This document shows positions 43,292 through 52,396 of a stretch of DNA of 64,000 bases, one piece after another (position 1 is the stretch's first letter; each line of letters opens with the position of its first letter). The DNA is from Eutrophocola sp963925675 (lineage in GTDB: Bacteria > Pseudomonadota > Gammaproteobacteria > Pseudomonadales > Pseudohongiellaceae). Both the position numbers and the translations under genes were made by a program. The DNA is taken from NCBI GenBank assembly GCA_963925675.1, contig CAWUSW010000005.1, forward strand, positions 1 through 64,000. The letters run 5' to 3'. The notes beneath the pieces were generated by a model that worked only from the letters and a program-made list of their open reading frames with translations, did no database searches and was not told the origin of the DNA.

Positions 43292-45742
43292 ATGAGTCAA
43301 TTTTCAAGAATTAAGCAGTACTTGTTAACATCAGTGAATCTTCACATTGGCAGAATGCTATGTTTGGCAATGCTGACAGTGACGGGCTTTCAAGCAAGCG
43401 GGGCATCCGGTGATTATCAGGCCGCTGTGGCAGAGCTGGAAGACAACTGGTCTACCGTGGAAAACTATTGCACGACTTGCCATAATTTTGAGGATTATGC
43501 CGGTGGAGTGGACTTTACCTTGCTGGGTCCACAGGAAGTGGCGGCAGAAGCCGAAATTTTTGAGATGGCACTTCGAAAAATTCGCAACAGTGTGATGCCG
43601 CCGCCAAGCCAGGAGCAACCATCAGCAAACGTGCGCTGGGACCTGGTATCCAGTCTGGAAAAAGTCCTTGATAGCCATGCTGCGATGGAACCCAATCCAG
43701 GGCGTATCGGCATTCACAGGCTTAATAGAACTGAATATGTTAACGCTATTAGTGATATCACTGGCGTAAAGCTCAATACTGAATTGTCACTGCCTAAAGA
43801 CGATAACAGTGATGGCTTTGACAATATCGCCAGTGTTCTGAAAATTTCTCCATCCTTCCTTGATCAGTATATTTCTGCCGCCAGAGTTGTCAGTGAGCAG
43901 GCCATAGGGAACCCTTTCCCGAGGAATGATAGTGTTGTCTATCGAATGGATTCTTCCAATCAGGCTGGTCATATTCACGGTTTGCCGCTGGGTACCCGAG
44001 GCGGCGTTTTGGTAGAACATAACTTCCCTGTCGATGGTGAATATTCGCTGAGTGTACTGGGAATGGCTGGTGCCGGTTACACCCTGGGCATGGAATATAA
44101 CCATAAGCTTATTGTTACCGTTGATGGCGAGAAAATATTCGAAAGAGATATTGGTGGTGGTGATGATTTGCGCATGCTGGACCAGATACAGGCACCAGCT
44201 GTGGCTGAAATTAATGGCCGCTTCAGTGATATTCGTCTATCGGTAACATCTGGCCTGCATAAAATTGGCGTCGCTTTTGTCGCCCGCAGCTTTGCTGAAT
44301 CAGATGAATTTCTTCACAATCTTGGTGGTAACCGTGGCATGAGCAGAATTGCGCGCGCCAGAGGCTTGGAAGTTAAAGGGCCAGTCACATCTGCTGGTGT
44401 TATCAATACCCCAAGCCGTCGCAAGGTAATGATTTGCGAGCCGGCAACAGCAAATGATGAACTTGATTGTGCTCGCCGTATATTTGCGAACCTGGCAAAA
44501 CAGGCGTTTCGCAAACCTGCTAATGATGAAGACATTGCTGCTCCTATGCGATTTTTTGCCGCAGGTCGTGAGCAGGGAAGTTTTGATGATGGCATCAAGA
44601 ACGGCATGATGGCTATTCTCACTAGTCCCAAATTCCTGTTTCGTGCAGAAATTCCTCCCCAAGACGCGCAAGCGGGCGAAGTCATAGAGATCAGTGACCT
44701 AGAACTTGCTTCCCGTCTGGCATTTTTTCTCTGGAGCTCTTCGCCTGACCAGGAACTGATCGATATGGCAGCAAGGGATGAGCTGAGCAATAACAGGAAT
44801 TTAGTCGCCCAGGTGGAGAGAATGCTGCAGGATCCTCGCGCTGAAGCAATGGTGGAAAACTTTGTTTTCCAGTGGCTGCGCTTGCGTGAACTTGAAAATA
44901 TTGATCCTGATGAGGAAATTTACCCGGCTTACAATCCTGGTTTACTTGAGGCTTTTCGTGAAGAAATCCGCTTGCTTGCAGGCAATGTATTTAGTGAAAA
45001 CTCCAGCATACTCGATTTATTAACAGCAGATTATACCTACCTGAATGAAGATCTGGCTTTGCATTATGGGATCAGTGATATAAAAGGCGGTCATTTCAGA
45101 AGAGTACAGCTCGATGATGATGAGCGTTTTGGCCTGCTGGGGACGGGGGGCGTGCTAATGGTTACTTCCTACGCAAACAGAACCACCCCTGTTATTCGTG
45201 GGGCCTACATCATGGAGAATTTCCAGGGTGTGCCACCTGCGAGTCCGCCGCCGAATGTTGAAGCTTTCCCGGAAACTCCAGAAGGCGCCACTGTTTCACA
45301 GACCGTCCGGGAGCGTCTTGAAATGCACCGTGATAACCCGGCCTGTGCCGGCTGCCATGATGTAATGGATCCTTTGGGACTGGCACTGGAAAACTTTAAT
45401 GCGATAGGCCAGTGGCGCGACCGGGACAGTGACGCAGGAAATATTCCCATTGACGCTTCAGGCCAGCTGGCGGATGGTACGCCTTTGAATGGTATTAATG
45501 ATTTGAGAATGGCCCTGGTTGAAAGGCCTGATCAGTTTGTGCAGACCTTTACGGAAAAATTGCTGACCTATTCACTTGGACGAACGGTCGAGTATCACGA
45601 TATGCCGGCAGTAAGAAATATTGTGAAAAATGCTGCACGTGATGATTACAGCTTCAAGTCCCTGGTGATGGGAATAATTAGTAGTGATCAATTTCGCAAG
45701 ATCACTGTGCCAGAAGAGAATATGCAAGTTGGTGGGCTTTAA
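43292..45742 (+). CDS. DUF1592/DUF1588/DUF1585 exported cytochrome c-like protein
   Basis: 816 residues. A signal region (MLCLAMLTVTGFQASGA) is followed by a c-type haem motif CTTCH at residues 60-64, then DUF1587 (about 90-165), a beta-rich region, DUF1595/DUF1592 (about 360-600) and DUF1588/DUF1585 with a second CxxCH (CAGCH in NPACAGCHDVMDPLGLALEN). The architecture resembles the 'planctomycete cytochrome' proteins; such genes nearly always sit beside a DUF1552 gene, as here, 41 bp upstream. The function is not established; electron transfer linked to an unknown oxidation is likely. Confidence 0.85.
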   Translation: MSQFSRIKQYLLTSVNLHIGRMLCLAMLTVTGFQASGASGDYQAAVAELEDNWSTVENYCTTCHNFEDYAGGVDFTLLGPQEVAAEAEIFEMALRKIRNSVMPPPSQEQPSANVRWDLVSSLEKVLDSHAAMEPNPGRIGIHRLNRTEYVNAISDITGVKLNTELSLPKDDNSDGFDNIASVLKISPSFLDQYISAARVVSEQAIGNPFPRNDSVVYRMDSSNQAGHIHGLPLGTRGGVLVEHNFPVDGEYSLSVLGMAGAGYTLGMEYNHKLIVTVDGEKIFERDIGGGDDLRMLDQIQAPAVAEINGRFSDIRLSVTSGLHKIGVAFVARSFAESDEFLHNLGGNRGMSRIARARGLEVKGPVTSAGVINTPSRRKVMICEPATANDELDCARRIFANLAKQAFRKPANDEDIAAPMRFFAAGREQGSFDDGIKNGMMAILTSPKFLFRAEIPPQDAQAGEVIEISDLELASRLAFFLWSSSPDQELIDMAARDELSNNRNLVAQVERMLQDPRAEAMVENFVFQWLRLRELENIDPDEEIYPAYNPGLLEAFREEIRLLAGNVFSENSSILDLLTADYTYLNEDLALHYGISDIKGGHFRRVQLDDDERFGLLGTGGVLMVTSYANRTTPVIRGAYIMENFQGVPPASPPPNVEAFPETPEGATVSQTVRERLEMHRDNPACAGCHDVMDPLGLALENFNAIGQWRDRDSDAGNIPIDASGQLADGTPLNGINDLRMALVERPDQFVQTFTEKLLTYSLGRTVEYHDMPAVRNIVKNAARDDYSFKSLVMGIISSDQFRKITVPEENMQVGGL

Positions 45743-45783
45743 AATAGTTTAAAGCACGCGCAAAAAAGTTAAGGAGAAGAACC

Positions 45784-47103
45784 ATGTTCATCACAAAAAA
45801 GCACCTGCCTAGACGGACTTTCCTGAAAAGTGCTGCTGCTAGTGTATCCCTTCCATTATTGGAAGCCATGATTCCTGCCGGCACGGCATTGGCCCAGACG
45901 GCTGCGAGCACAGCCCCCAGAATGGGGTTCTTCTATTTTCCGCATGGTGCAGTTATGCAAAACTGGACTCCGGAAACCGTTGGCAGCGAATTTGAGCTCA
46001 AGTCCATCATGCAGCCGCTGGAAAATCACAAGGATTATTTAACCATTGTTTCCAACCTGGAAAACAAGCGTGCCTACGGCCCTGTACATGCAATTACTCC
46101 AGGCACCTGGTTAACCGGGGCAGCCCCAAGAATCAGTCATGAGCCATTTGGTGGAACTACTGTTGATCAGATAGCAGCCCAACATATTGGCCAGGACACT
46201 CCCTTACCATCCATCGAAGTGGCGACAGAAACGAGCGGGGCAGCTGGTGCTTGTGACCGTGCTTACGGTTGCAGCTACTCTGGAACCATCTCTTTCCGGA
46301 CGCCGACTACACCACTGCCAATGGAAAATAATCCACGCAAACTTTTCCAGACCATGTTTGGTGTTGGTGATAATGCTGAAGAACGTGAGCGTCTGGCAAA
46401 ACAGACCAGCAGTATTCTTGACTTGATGATGGAAGAATCCAATCAGCTTGCGAAAAAGCTTGGTTCTACTGACCGTGTTGTCCTCAGCGATTACCTGGAA
46501 ACAGTAAGGGAAATTGAACGTCGTGTGCAAAAGACTGCGGAGCATGATATGTCCACTGTCGAACTGCCAGATGCGCCTTTGGGCATACCTGGCTCTTTTG
46601 ATGATCACATCAATTTGCAGATGGATTTGATTCTGCTTGCTTATCAGGGAAATATTACGCGTGTTGCCAGCATGATGTTGGCAGCTGAAGTGAGTAATCA
46701 GACTTATAATCACGTCGGCGTATCAGATGCTTTTCACCCATTATCACATCATCAGAATGATTCGAATAAAATTGCCCGCCTGTTAAGAATTCAGGAATAT
46801 CATAGCCGGGTATTTGCACGCTTCGTCGATAGACTGGCGGAAATGCCAGACGGCGATAATGGTTCAATGCTGGATAATTCCATCATGCTATATGGCAGCA
46901 ATATGAGTAACAGTAATGCCCATGATCATTATCCACTGCCTTCTGTAATTGTTGGTAAAGGCGGCGGAACCATCAGGGGCGGTCAACACATAAGAGCAGA
47001 AGAAAGAACGCCTGTTTCAAACCTGATGCTGACAATACTTGATCGAATTGGCGTCCATGAAGAATCTTTCGGTGACAGTACGGGCAGGTTCGAAGAAGTA
47101 TAA
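45784..47103 (+). CDS. DUF1552 protein, Tat-exported
   Basis: 439 residues. The N terminus LPRRTFLKSAAASVSLPLLEA is a Tat signal with the twin arginine. DUF1552 blocks follow: MGFFYFPHGAVMQNWTPE, NLENKRAYGPVHAITPGTWL and TETSGAAGACDRAYGCSYSG. DUF1552 proteins are relatives of alkaline phosphatase-superfamily-like DUF1501 proteins, and are always paired with DUF1592 cytochromes. No enzyme activity is known. It lies 41 bp after the DUF1592 gene, with GGAGAAG upstream of the ATG. A heptamer array begins 5 bp after its stop. Confidence 0.88.
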   Translation: MFITKKHLPRRTFLKSAAASVSLPLLEAMIPAGTALAQTAASTAPRMGFFYFPHGAVMQNWTPETVGSEFELKSIMQPLENHKDYLTIVSNLENKRAYGPVHAITPGTWLTGAAPRISHEPFGGTTVDQIAAQHIGQDTPLPSIEVATETSGAAGACDRAYGCSYSGTISFRTPTTPLPMENNPRKLFQTMFGVGDNAEERERLAKQTSSILDLMMEESNQLAKKLGSTDRVVLSDYLETVREIERRVQKTAEHDMSTVELPDAPLGIPGSFDDHINLQMDLILLAYQGNITRVASMMLAAEVSNQTYNHVGVSDAFHPLSHHQNDSNKIARLLRIQEYHSRVFARFVDRLAEMPDGDNGSMLDNSIMLYGSNMSNSNAHDHYPLPSVIVGKGGGTIRGGQHIRAEERTPVSNLMLTILDRIGVHEESFGDSTGRFEEV

Positions 47104-47108
47104 AGCAG

Positions 47109-47260
47109 AGACAGGATGCAAGAGACAAGAGGCAAGGAAGCCTTCGATAAAAACAGTTTAGAGAGTTGAATTATTGTGCTCCGATTATTTAAATTAAAGA
47201 AAAATATTTCGCATCTGATAAGCGCCTCGCTGCTTGTCTCTTGTCTCTTGCCTCTTGCCT
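47109..47260. repeat. Symmetric inverted heptamer arrays across the start of the ankyrin gene
   Basis: Left array 47109-47136: AGACAGG, ATGCAAG, AGACAAG, AGGCAAG. Right array 47233-47260: CTTGTCT twice, then CTTGCCT twice, which is the reverse complement type of the left units. Four units face four units across 96 bp that contain the ankyrin gene's GTG start (47176). The right array encodes part of the ankyrin signal peptide (LLVSCLLPLASV). Confidence 0.88.
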
Positions 47261-48696
47261 CTGTTCTTGCCCAGGATGGCAATGAAGCACAACTTCTGGA
47301 ACTGGCGAGTGCCGGTGAAACACAAGCGGCACTGGAATTAATAAGTCGAAAAACCGATGTTAATCAGGCTCAGTCAGATGGCACAACAGCGCTGCATTGG
47401 GCAATTTACTATGATGATGAAGATCTGGTTCGCCAATTAATTCGGCGTGGCGCTGATGTCACTGCCAGAAATGAATTTGCTGCAACGCCTTTATCCCAGG
47501 CAACGATTATTGGTAACCCCGATATCATTAAACGAATTCTGGATGCTGGTGCGAATCCAAATGAAACAGGGGCTGATGACCAGACGGCAATCATGATCAT
47601 TGCCCGCACAGATAATATTGACGCTGCTCAGGTTTTACTTGATGCGGGTGCAGAGGTAAATTCTGTGGAGAAATGGCGCGGACAAACTGCGCTGATGTGG
47701 TCAGCCGCGCAGAGGCGGCCCGAGATGTTGGCCTTGCTGCTTGACCATGGTGCTGATCCTGACGCCCAGTCTTTACCAAATAATTGGGAAAGGCAGGTGA
47801 CTGCTGAGCCTCGTATGAAGGTTTTACCTGCTGGTGGAATGACTCCCTTGTTGTATGCGGCCAGAGAAGGTTGCACTGAATGTGTTCGTGTATTAATTAA
47901 AAGTGGTGCTGATCTAAACAAGGCTGACCCGGAAGCGGTTACACCATTATCAATGGCCACCATTAATGCAAAATGGGATTCAGCAAAATTATTAATTGAA
48001 GCTGGCGCCTGGTTGGACAAGTGGGATTATTACGGGCGTTTTCCTTTATATGGCGCCGTTGATTTCAGCACTATTCCTCATGGTGGCCGTGCAGACAGGT
48101 TGTCCAGTGACATAACTAGGCCACTGGAAATTATCGAGATGATTCTGGAGCAAGGCGGAAATCCAAATCTGCAGTTAAAATTATTCCCTCCCTATCGAAA
48201 TCTTGGCGCAGACCGTGGCGCAGATGGTTTATTACGAACAGGTGTCACGGCTTTGTTCCGGGCCGCCCGGGGAGCAGACATTGCTGCTATGACTCTCTTG
48301 CTGGAACATGGCGCTCTGGTAGATTTGCCTCAGGAAAATGATGTTACTCCTTTGATTGTGGCTGCAGGCTACCGGGGTAGTGCTATTGATACCAGGGGGC
48401 GGTTCCGAACTGAAGAGCAGGCCTTTGAAGCCACTTCACTTCTGCTGGAAAATGGTGCTGATGTGAATGCTCGGGAAGAAAACGGGCAGACGGCAATTTT
48501 TGGTGCCGCCACTAATGGCTGGAATAGTATCGTGCAGCTGCTTGCTGATAATGGTGCAGACCTGAGTGTCGAAGATAATAATGGCAGCTCCATAATTGAT
48601 GCCGCCATGGGGCAGGCCGGACGCTTTGGCCGAGGGGCCGGCGGAGACCAGCACCTTGATACCGCAGCCTTGCTGGAACAATTAATGCAGAATTAA
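47176..48696 (+). CDS. Exported ankyrin repeat protein
   Basis: 506 residues from GTG 47176. The signal peptide (ISASLLVSCLLPLASVLAQ) is partly encoded by a heptamer array. About nine ankyrin repeats follow, with consensus pieces such as GTTALHWAIYYDDEDLVRQL, TPLSQATIIGNPDIIKRIL, GQTALMWSAAQRRPEMLALL and GQTAIFGAATNGWNSIVQLL. It lies between the DUF1552 gene and the PQQ dehydrogenase. Ankyrin proteins in such secreted oxidation clusters are presumed to bind partners in the periplasm. No catalytic domain is visible. Confidence 0.88.
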   Translation: MLRLFKLKKNISHLISASLLVSCLLPLASVLAQDGNEAQLLELASAGETQAALELISRKTDVNQAQSDGTTALHWAIYYDDEDLVRQLIRRGADVTARNEFAATPLSQATIIGNPDIIKRILDAGANPNETGADDQTAIMIIARTDNIDAAQVLLDAGAEVNSVEKWRGQTALMWSAAQRRPEMLALLLDHGADPDAQSLPNNWERQVTAEPRMKVLPAGGMTPLLYAAREGCTECVRVLIKSGADLNKADPEAVTPLSMATINAKWDSAKLLIEAGAWLDKWDYYGRFPLYGAVDFSTIPHGGRADRLSSDITRPLEIIEMILEQGGNPNLQLKLFPPYRNLGADRGADGLLRTGVTALFRAARGADIAAMTLLLEHGALVDLPQENDVTPLIVAAGYRGSAIDTRGRFRTEEQAFEATSLLLENGADVNAREENGQTAIFGAATNGWNSIVQLLADNGADLSVEDNNGSSIIDAAMGQAGRFGRGAGGDQHLDTAALLEQLMQN

Positions 48697-48934
48697 GGCA
48701 GTAAGGGATAGGCGTAATGCAGCAGCAAATGTATGCGCCAGTTTTCCCTAGTATTGTTCCTGTATTAATTTACATACTGTTCGCACCTTGTTACCCCACC
48801 TGATCTCCGCTCTCGCTATTACCTGATGCTATAAAACAATTTGCTATATTCAAGTAGTGGCATCTGACTGCGAGTAAATAGCGATTTGTGTCATAATTTA
48901 TTATCCATTTTTTTCGTTTAAAAGGTTTCACACC

Positions 48935-50998
48935 ATGAAGAAACTTGTTGCGCCATTCTTTGTATGTATTTTGTCCGCATATGCTTCGCTGGCATTTGCC
49001 CAGGTAACACCATCGCCACAATTTCTGGGCGAGGATCTGGTGCAGGCGCCAGAGAGAGCCTGGGTAACTAATGGCGGCAATGTTTACAACTGGCGTTATT
49101 CCCCGCTGGATCAGATCAATAAAAATAATGTTGATCAGGTAAAGGCAAACTGGCGCACTCACCTGGATGGTTCCGGCATGGCACCTAATCACAGTGGTCA
49201 GGCCCAGGTGCTGTATTACGAAGGGGTGCTCTATACGGTAACCGGGGAGAATGATGTTTTTGCCGTTGATGTGGAAACCGGTGAGCACTTATGGAAATAC
49301 ACCGCTAACGTTGATCCGGATCGGGTGAATGTGTGTTGCGGTTGGGTAAGCAGAGGTCTTGGTATGGGCGACGGCAAGATCTATGTTGGCCGTGTGGATG
49401 CCACGCTTATTGCTCTGGATCAGGTTAGTGGTGAAGTCGTTTGGGAAACACAGGCTGAAGATCCTTTGAAAGGATTCAGTATTACCAGTGCCCCCCTGTA
49501 TTTTGACGGCATGATCATTACCGGCTTTGCTGGCGGAGAAATGGGTATTCGCGGCCGGGTGAAAGCTTTCGATGCATCAAGTGGTGAGCTTATCTGGACT
49601 TTTTACACTATCCCGGGCCCTGGTGAACCGGGCCATGAGACCTGGCCACAGGACAGTGATATCTGGCAATTTGGCGGAGCGCCAGTTTGGCAGACACCGA
49701 CCATAGATCCTGAACTGGGTATGGTGTATTTCTCAACTGGGAATGCGGCTCCTGATTTTAATGGCTCGGCGCGGGCAGGCGATAATCTGTTCACTGTGTC
49801 GATGCTTGGTCTTGATGTTTATACCGGTGAATACAAGTGGCATTTCCAGCAGGTACATCATGATATCTGGGATTATGACTCACCCAATCCCACTATTTTA
49901 TTTGATGCCCGCTACAACGGTGAGCTGCGCAAGGGTATTGCCGAAGTATCAAAGACAGGCTGGGTATATATCCTGGACAGAATAACCGGGGAGCCTTTAG
50001 TGGGTATCGAGGAAAGGCCGGTTCCCCAGGAACCGCGGCAGAAAACGTCAGCGACACAACCGTATCCAATTGGTGATGCTGTAGTGCCTCAGCATATTGA
50101 TATTGCGCCTGAAGAAGTTGCGCTGGTCAATCAGGGCAAAATTTTTACCCCTTTCTGGACAGAGCTGGTGATTTATAAACCACAGATGGCAGTGAATTGG
50201 CCACCAAGTTCCTATGACCCACAAAGCAATACCATGTTTGTTTGTGGAATTGATAACACCGGCTACTCCACCAGTGATGGAGAAGAAGGTTTCGACGGCG
50301 AGCCTGAACATGATCGAATGTGGATGGGAAACGGACCACTGACCAGAGTCAGCATCGCCCGGCGCGGTATTTTTTCAGCACTTGATCTGACTACCAATCG
50401 TCTAAAATGGCAGCGCCAATGGGTAGAAGGTTGTATGAGCGGCTCCATTAACACCGGCGGAGGATTAATCCTGGCCGGACGCAGTGATGGTCGACTAACA
50501 GCCATGGACAAAGATGACGGCAGTGTATTATGGGCTTTCGGTACAGATGCCGGAGTGAATGCGCCTGCTACAACTTTCATGCATGAGGGCACTCAATACA
50601 TTGCCGTGATGTCAGCGGGCACTATATATTCGACAGGAGCCAAGGGAGACAGCCTGTGGCTTTTTTCTTTAGAAGGCACCATGGATCCTGTGACTGAACG
50701 TGACAATGCTTCGCCACTGGCGGCGATGATGCCAGTTGAAATTGCTGCGGGAGAAGCCGACCTGGCGGCAGGAGAAAGAACTTACCGGCAGATCTGTACC
50801 GCCTGTCATGGCGATAGCGGATTGGGCGCTGCGGGTCATGAAGGGGTTTCTCTGTCAGATGTTAGTAGCAATCTGCAAGCCATTGTTACTGCCGTAAGCC
50901 GTGGTCAAAATGAACAGATGCCGGCGTTTGAATTAATTCTTACCCCGGAGCAGGTTCGGGATGTGGCGAATTTTGTAAACCAGGGATTGTTTGAATAA
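48935..50998 (+). CDS. PQQ-dependent quinohaemoprotein dehydrogenase with C-terminal cytochrome c
   Basis: 687 residues with a signal peptide. The eight-bladed propeller carries the adjacent cysteine pair Cys134-Cys135 (VNVCCGWVSRG) typical of methanol/ethanol dehydrogenases. WDYDSPNP places catalytic Asp313 and a second Asp315 two residues later, the DYD pattern associated with lanthanide-dependent XoxF/ExaF-type enzymes; calcium enzymes usually have a non-acidic residue there. The C terminus has a haem motif CTACHGDSG at 621-629, so electrons can pass to a periplasmic cytochrome. The substrate is probably an alcohol or aldehyde. It is followed by inverted heptamer arrays. Confidence 0.88.
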   Translation: MKKLVAPFFVCILSAYASLAFAQVTPSPQFLGEDLVQAPERAWVTNGGNVYNWRYSPLDQINKNNVDQVKANWRTHLDGSGMAPNHSGQAQVLYYEGVLYTVTGENDVFAVDVETGEHLWKYTANVDPDRVNVCCGWVSRGLGMGDGKIYVGRVDATLIALDQVSGEVVWETQAEDPLKGFSITSAPLYFDGMIITGFAGGEMGIRGRVKAFDASSGELIWTFYTIPGPGEPGHETWPQDSDIWQFGGAPVWQTPTIDPELGMVYFSTGNAAPDFNGSARAGDNLFTVSMLGLDVYTGEYKWHFQQVHHDIWDYDSPNPTILFDARYNGELRKGIAEVSKTGWVYILDRITGEPLVGIEERPVPQEPRQKTSATQPYPIGDAVVPQHIDIAPEEVALVNQGKIFTPFWTELVIYKPQMAVNWPPSSYDPQSNTMFVCGIDNTGYSTSDGEEGFDGEPEHDRMWMGNGPLTRVSIARRGIFSALDLTTNRLKWQRQWVEGCMSGSINTGGGLILAGRSDGRLTAMDKDDGSVLWAFGTDAGVNAPATTFMHEGTQYIAVMSAGTIYSTGAKGDSLWLFSLEGTMDPVTERDNASPLAAMMPVEIAAGEADLAAGERTYRQICTACHGDSGLGAAGHEGVSLSDVSSNLQAIVTAVSRGQNEQMPAFELILTPEQVRDVANFVNQGLFE

Positions 50999-51003
50999 AT
51001 TGG

Positions 51004-51110
51004 AGATAAAAGATAAAAGATAAAGGATAAAAGATAAAGGGGTTAAATTATCAAGCACTGCGGATTTATCGGGCTTGTCACTTTTATCTTTTATCCTTAT
51101 TTCTTTATCC
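51004..51110. repeat. Inverted heptamer arrays between the PQQ dehydrogenase and a DNA glycosylase gene
   Basis: Left array 51004-51038: AGATAAA x3, GGATAAA, AGATAAA. Right array 51083-51110: TTTATCT, TTTATCC, TTATTTC, TTTATCC. The right units are reverse complements of the left, so a long interrupted hairpin with a 44-bp centre is possible. The right array ends 7 bp before the ATG at 51118. Confidence 0.9.
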
Positions 51111-51117
51111 ATATGTT

Positions 51118-51819
51118 ATGACTCTTACACCATTCAAAGAAATTCTTGCCCTTGCTGAAGAAAGAAAAGGCGGCAAGAAAGCACTCCAAGAGCTGTTGGC
51201 AAGTCACAGACCCTTAACCGTTAAACAACTCACTGCACTTGGAGATGACCGTTATCTGGCCATGATGACTCGCTGTGTGTTCAATGCGGGTTTCAATTGG
51301 AAAGTGATCAAAAATAAATGGGACGGTTTTGAAGAAGCCTTTCATGGCTTTAATCCAAAAGGGCTTTCTCATATGTCGCCAGAAAAATGGGAAGCCTATC
51401 AGGACGATACCCGTATCGTACGTTACTGGATCAAGATAAAGTCAGTGCAGGACAATGCTCTGTTTTTAATGGGCGAAGCACGACAGCATGGATCTTTTTC
51501 AAAGCGCTTTGCTGATTGGCCTATGCAGGATCAGATTGGCCTGATGGCATATCTGAAAAAAAATGGCTCGAGACTGGGTGGTAATACGGGAATGTATTTT
51601 ATCCGCTTTATTGGAAAAGATGGATTTATCCTGAGCAGTGATGTTGTTGGCAGGCTTAAGGCAGCAGGTCTGGAAATAAAAGATCAGCCCACAAGCATGA
51701 AAGATTTAAAACAATGTCAGGAAGCGTTTAATACCTGGCATGAGGAATGTGGCTTGTCCTATACCGATTTGTCTCGCATCTGTAGCATGTCTATCGGGAA
51801 GAATTACCCGCCACTATAA
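51118..51819 (+). CDS. DNA-3-methyladenine glycosylase I family protein
   Basis: 233 residues. The helix-hairpin-type region LTALGDDRYLAMMTRCVFNA and the block AGFNWKVIKNKWDGFEEAF match the Tag-like family, which removes 3-methyladenine and related lesions. The invariant Trp-containing stretch is present. No canonical ribosome binding site precedes ATG 51118 because the heptamer array ends just upstream (51104-51110), so translation may be coupled or sensitive to that hairpin. It is 297 bp longer in context than a typical Tag gene only because of the repeats; the protein itself has a C-terminal extension relative to E. coli Tag. Confidence 0.75.
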   Translation: MTLTPFKEILALAEERKGGKKALQELLASHRPLTVKQLTALGDDRYLAMMTRCVFNAGFNWKVIKNKWDGFEEAFHGFNPKGLSHMSPEKWEAYQDDTRIVRYWIKIKSVQDNALFLMGEARQHGSFSKRFADWPMQDQIGLMAYLKKNGSRLGGNTGMYFIRFIGKDGFILSSDVVGRLKAAGLEIKDQPTSMKDLKQCQEAFNTWHEECGLSYTDLSRICSMSIGKNYPPL

Positions 51820-51920
51820 GCGGCTACTGTTCAGATTTTTAAAACTTTGAGATTAGCGTGCCATCATGCTTTATTTATACTACTTGTGACTACTTTCCCT
51901 TTCTGCATACAATCAGGCGT

Positions 51921-52331
51921 ATGAAATCAAATGATCCTTGTATCTGTGGCAGTAACAAACCCTTCGGGAAGTGTTGCGAGCCCTATCTCAATTACACAGC
52001 AAATCCAAAAACCGTAAAGCAACTGGTACGTTCACGGTATGCCGCCTATGCTCTTGGAGAAAACAAACACAGGGAATATCTGGTTAGGACCTGGCACCCG
52101 GCTACAGCGAAAAATATTAGAATGGCTGATTTAATAGCCGAAGGTCATGTGTGGAAAGGCTTGAGCATTATTGATTCAAGGCAGAAGGGAGATCTTGGCC
52201 GCGTTGAATTTGAGGCTGTCTACTCAGTGGATGATGGCCCTGATCAGGTGCATCATGAGACCTCTGCATTTCATCGCGACAAAGGGCTCTGGCTTTACCT
52301 TGAAGGTGAAGTTAAAGAACAGCCAGTCTGA
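51921..52331 (+). CDS. YchJ family SEC-C motif protein
   Basis: 136 residues from ATG 51921, chosen because MKSNDPCICGSNKPFGKCCE is the usual N terminus; the open frame extends to 51858 without homology. The SEC-C zinc motif CxC...HC-like is CICGSNKPFGKCC. The remainder, with RSRYAAYALGENKHREYLVR, is the conserved YchJ domain with an NTF2-like fold. The family is named UPF0225 and its function is unknown. It follows the glycosylase gene by about 100 bp. Confidence 0.85.
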   Translation: MKSNDPCICGSNKPFGKCCEPYLNYTANPKTVKQLVRSRYAAYALGENKHREYLVRTWHPATAKNIRMADLIAEGHVWKGLSIIDSRQKGDLGRVEFEAVYSVDDGPDQVHHETSAFHRDKGLWLYLEGEVKEQPV

Positions 52332-52396
52332 TTTTTTTAATACAGAGACATTAAGATTTATCTGACAGGATTAAACCAGGATTTACTAAAAGGCCA

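Noticed and set aside
46204..46713. 169-residue open frame on the minus strand opposite the DUF1552 gene
   Set aside because: DUF1552 motifs are clear on the plus strand. The opposite frame is His/Cys/Trp-rich without any domain, as expected for a shadow frame.
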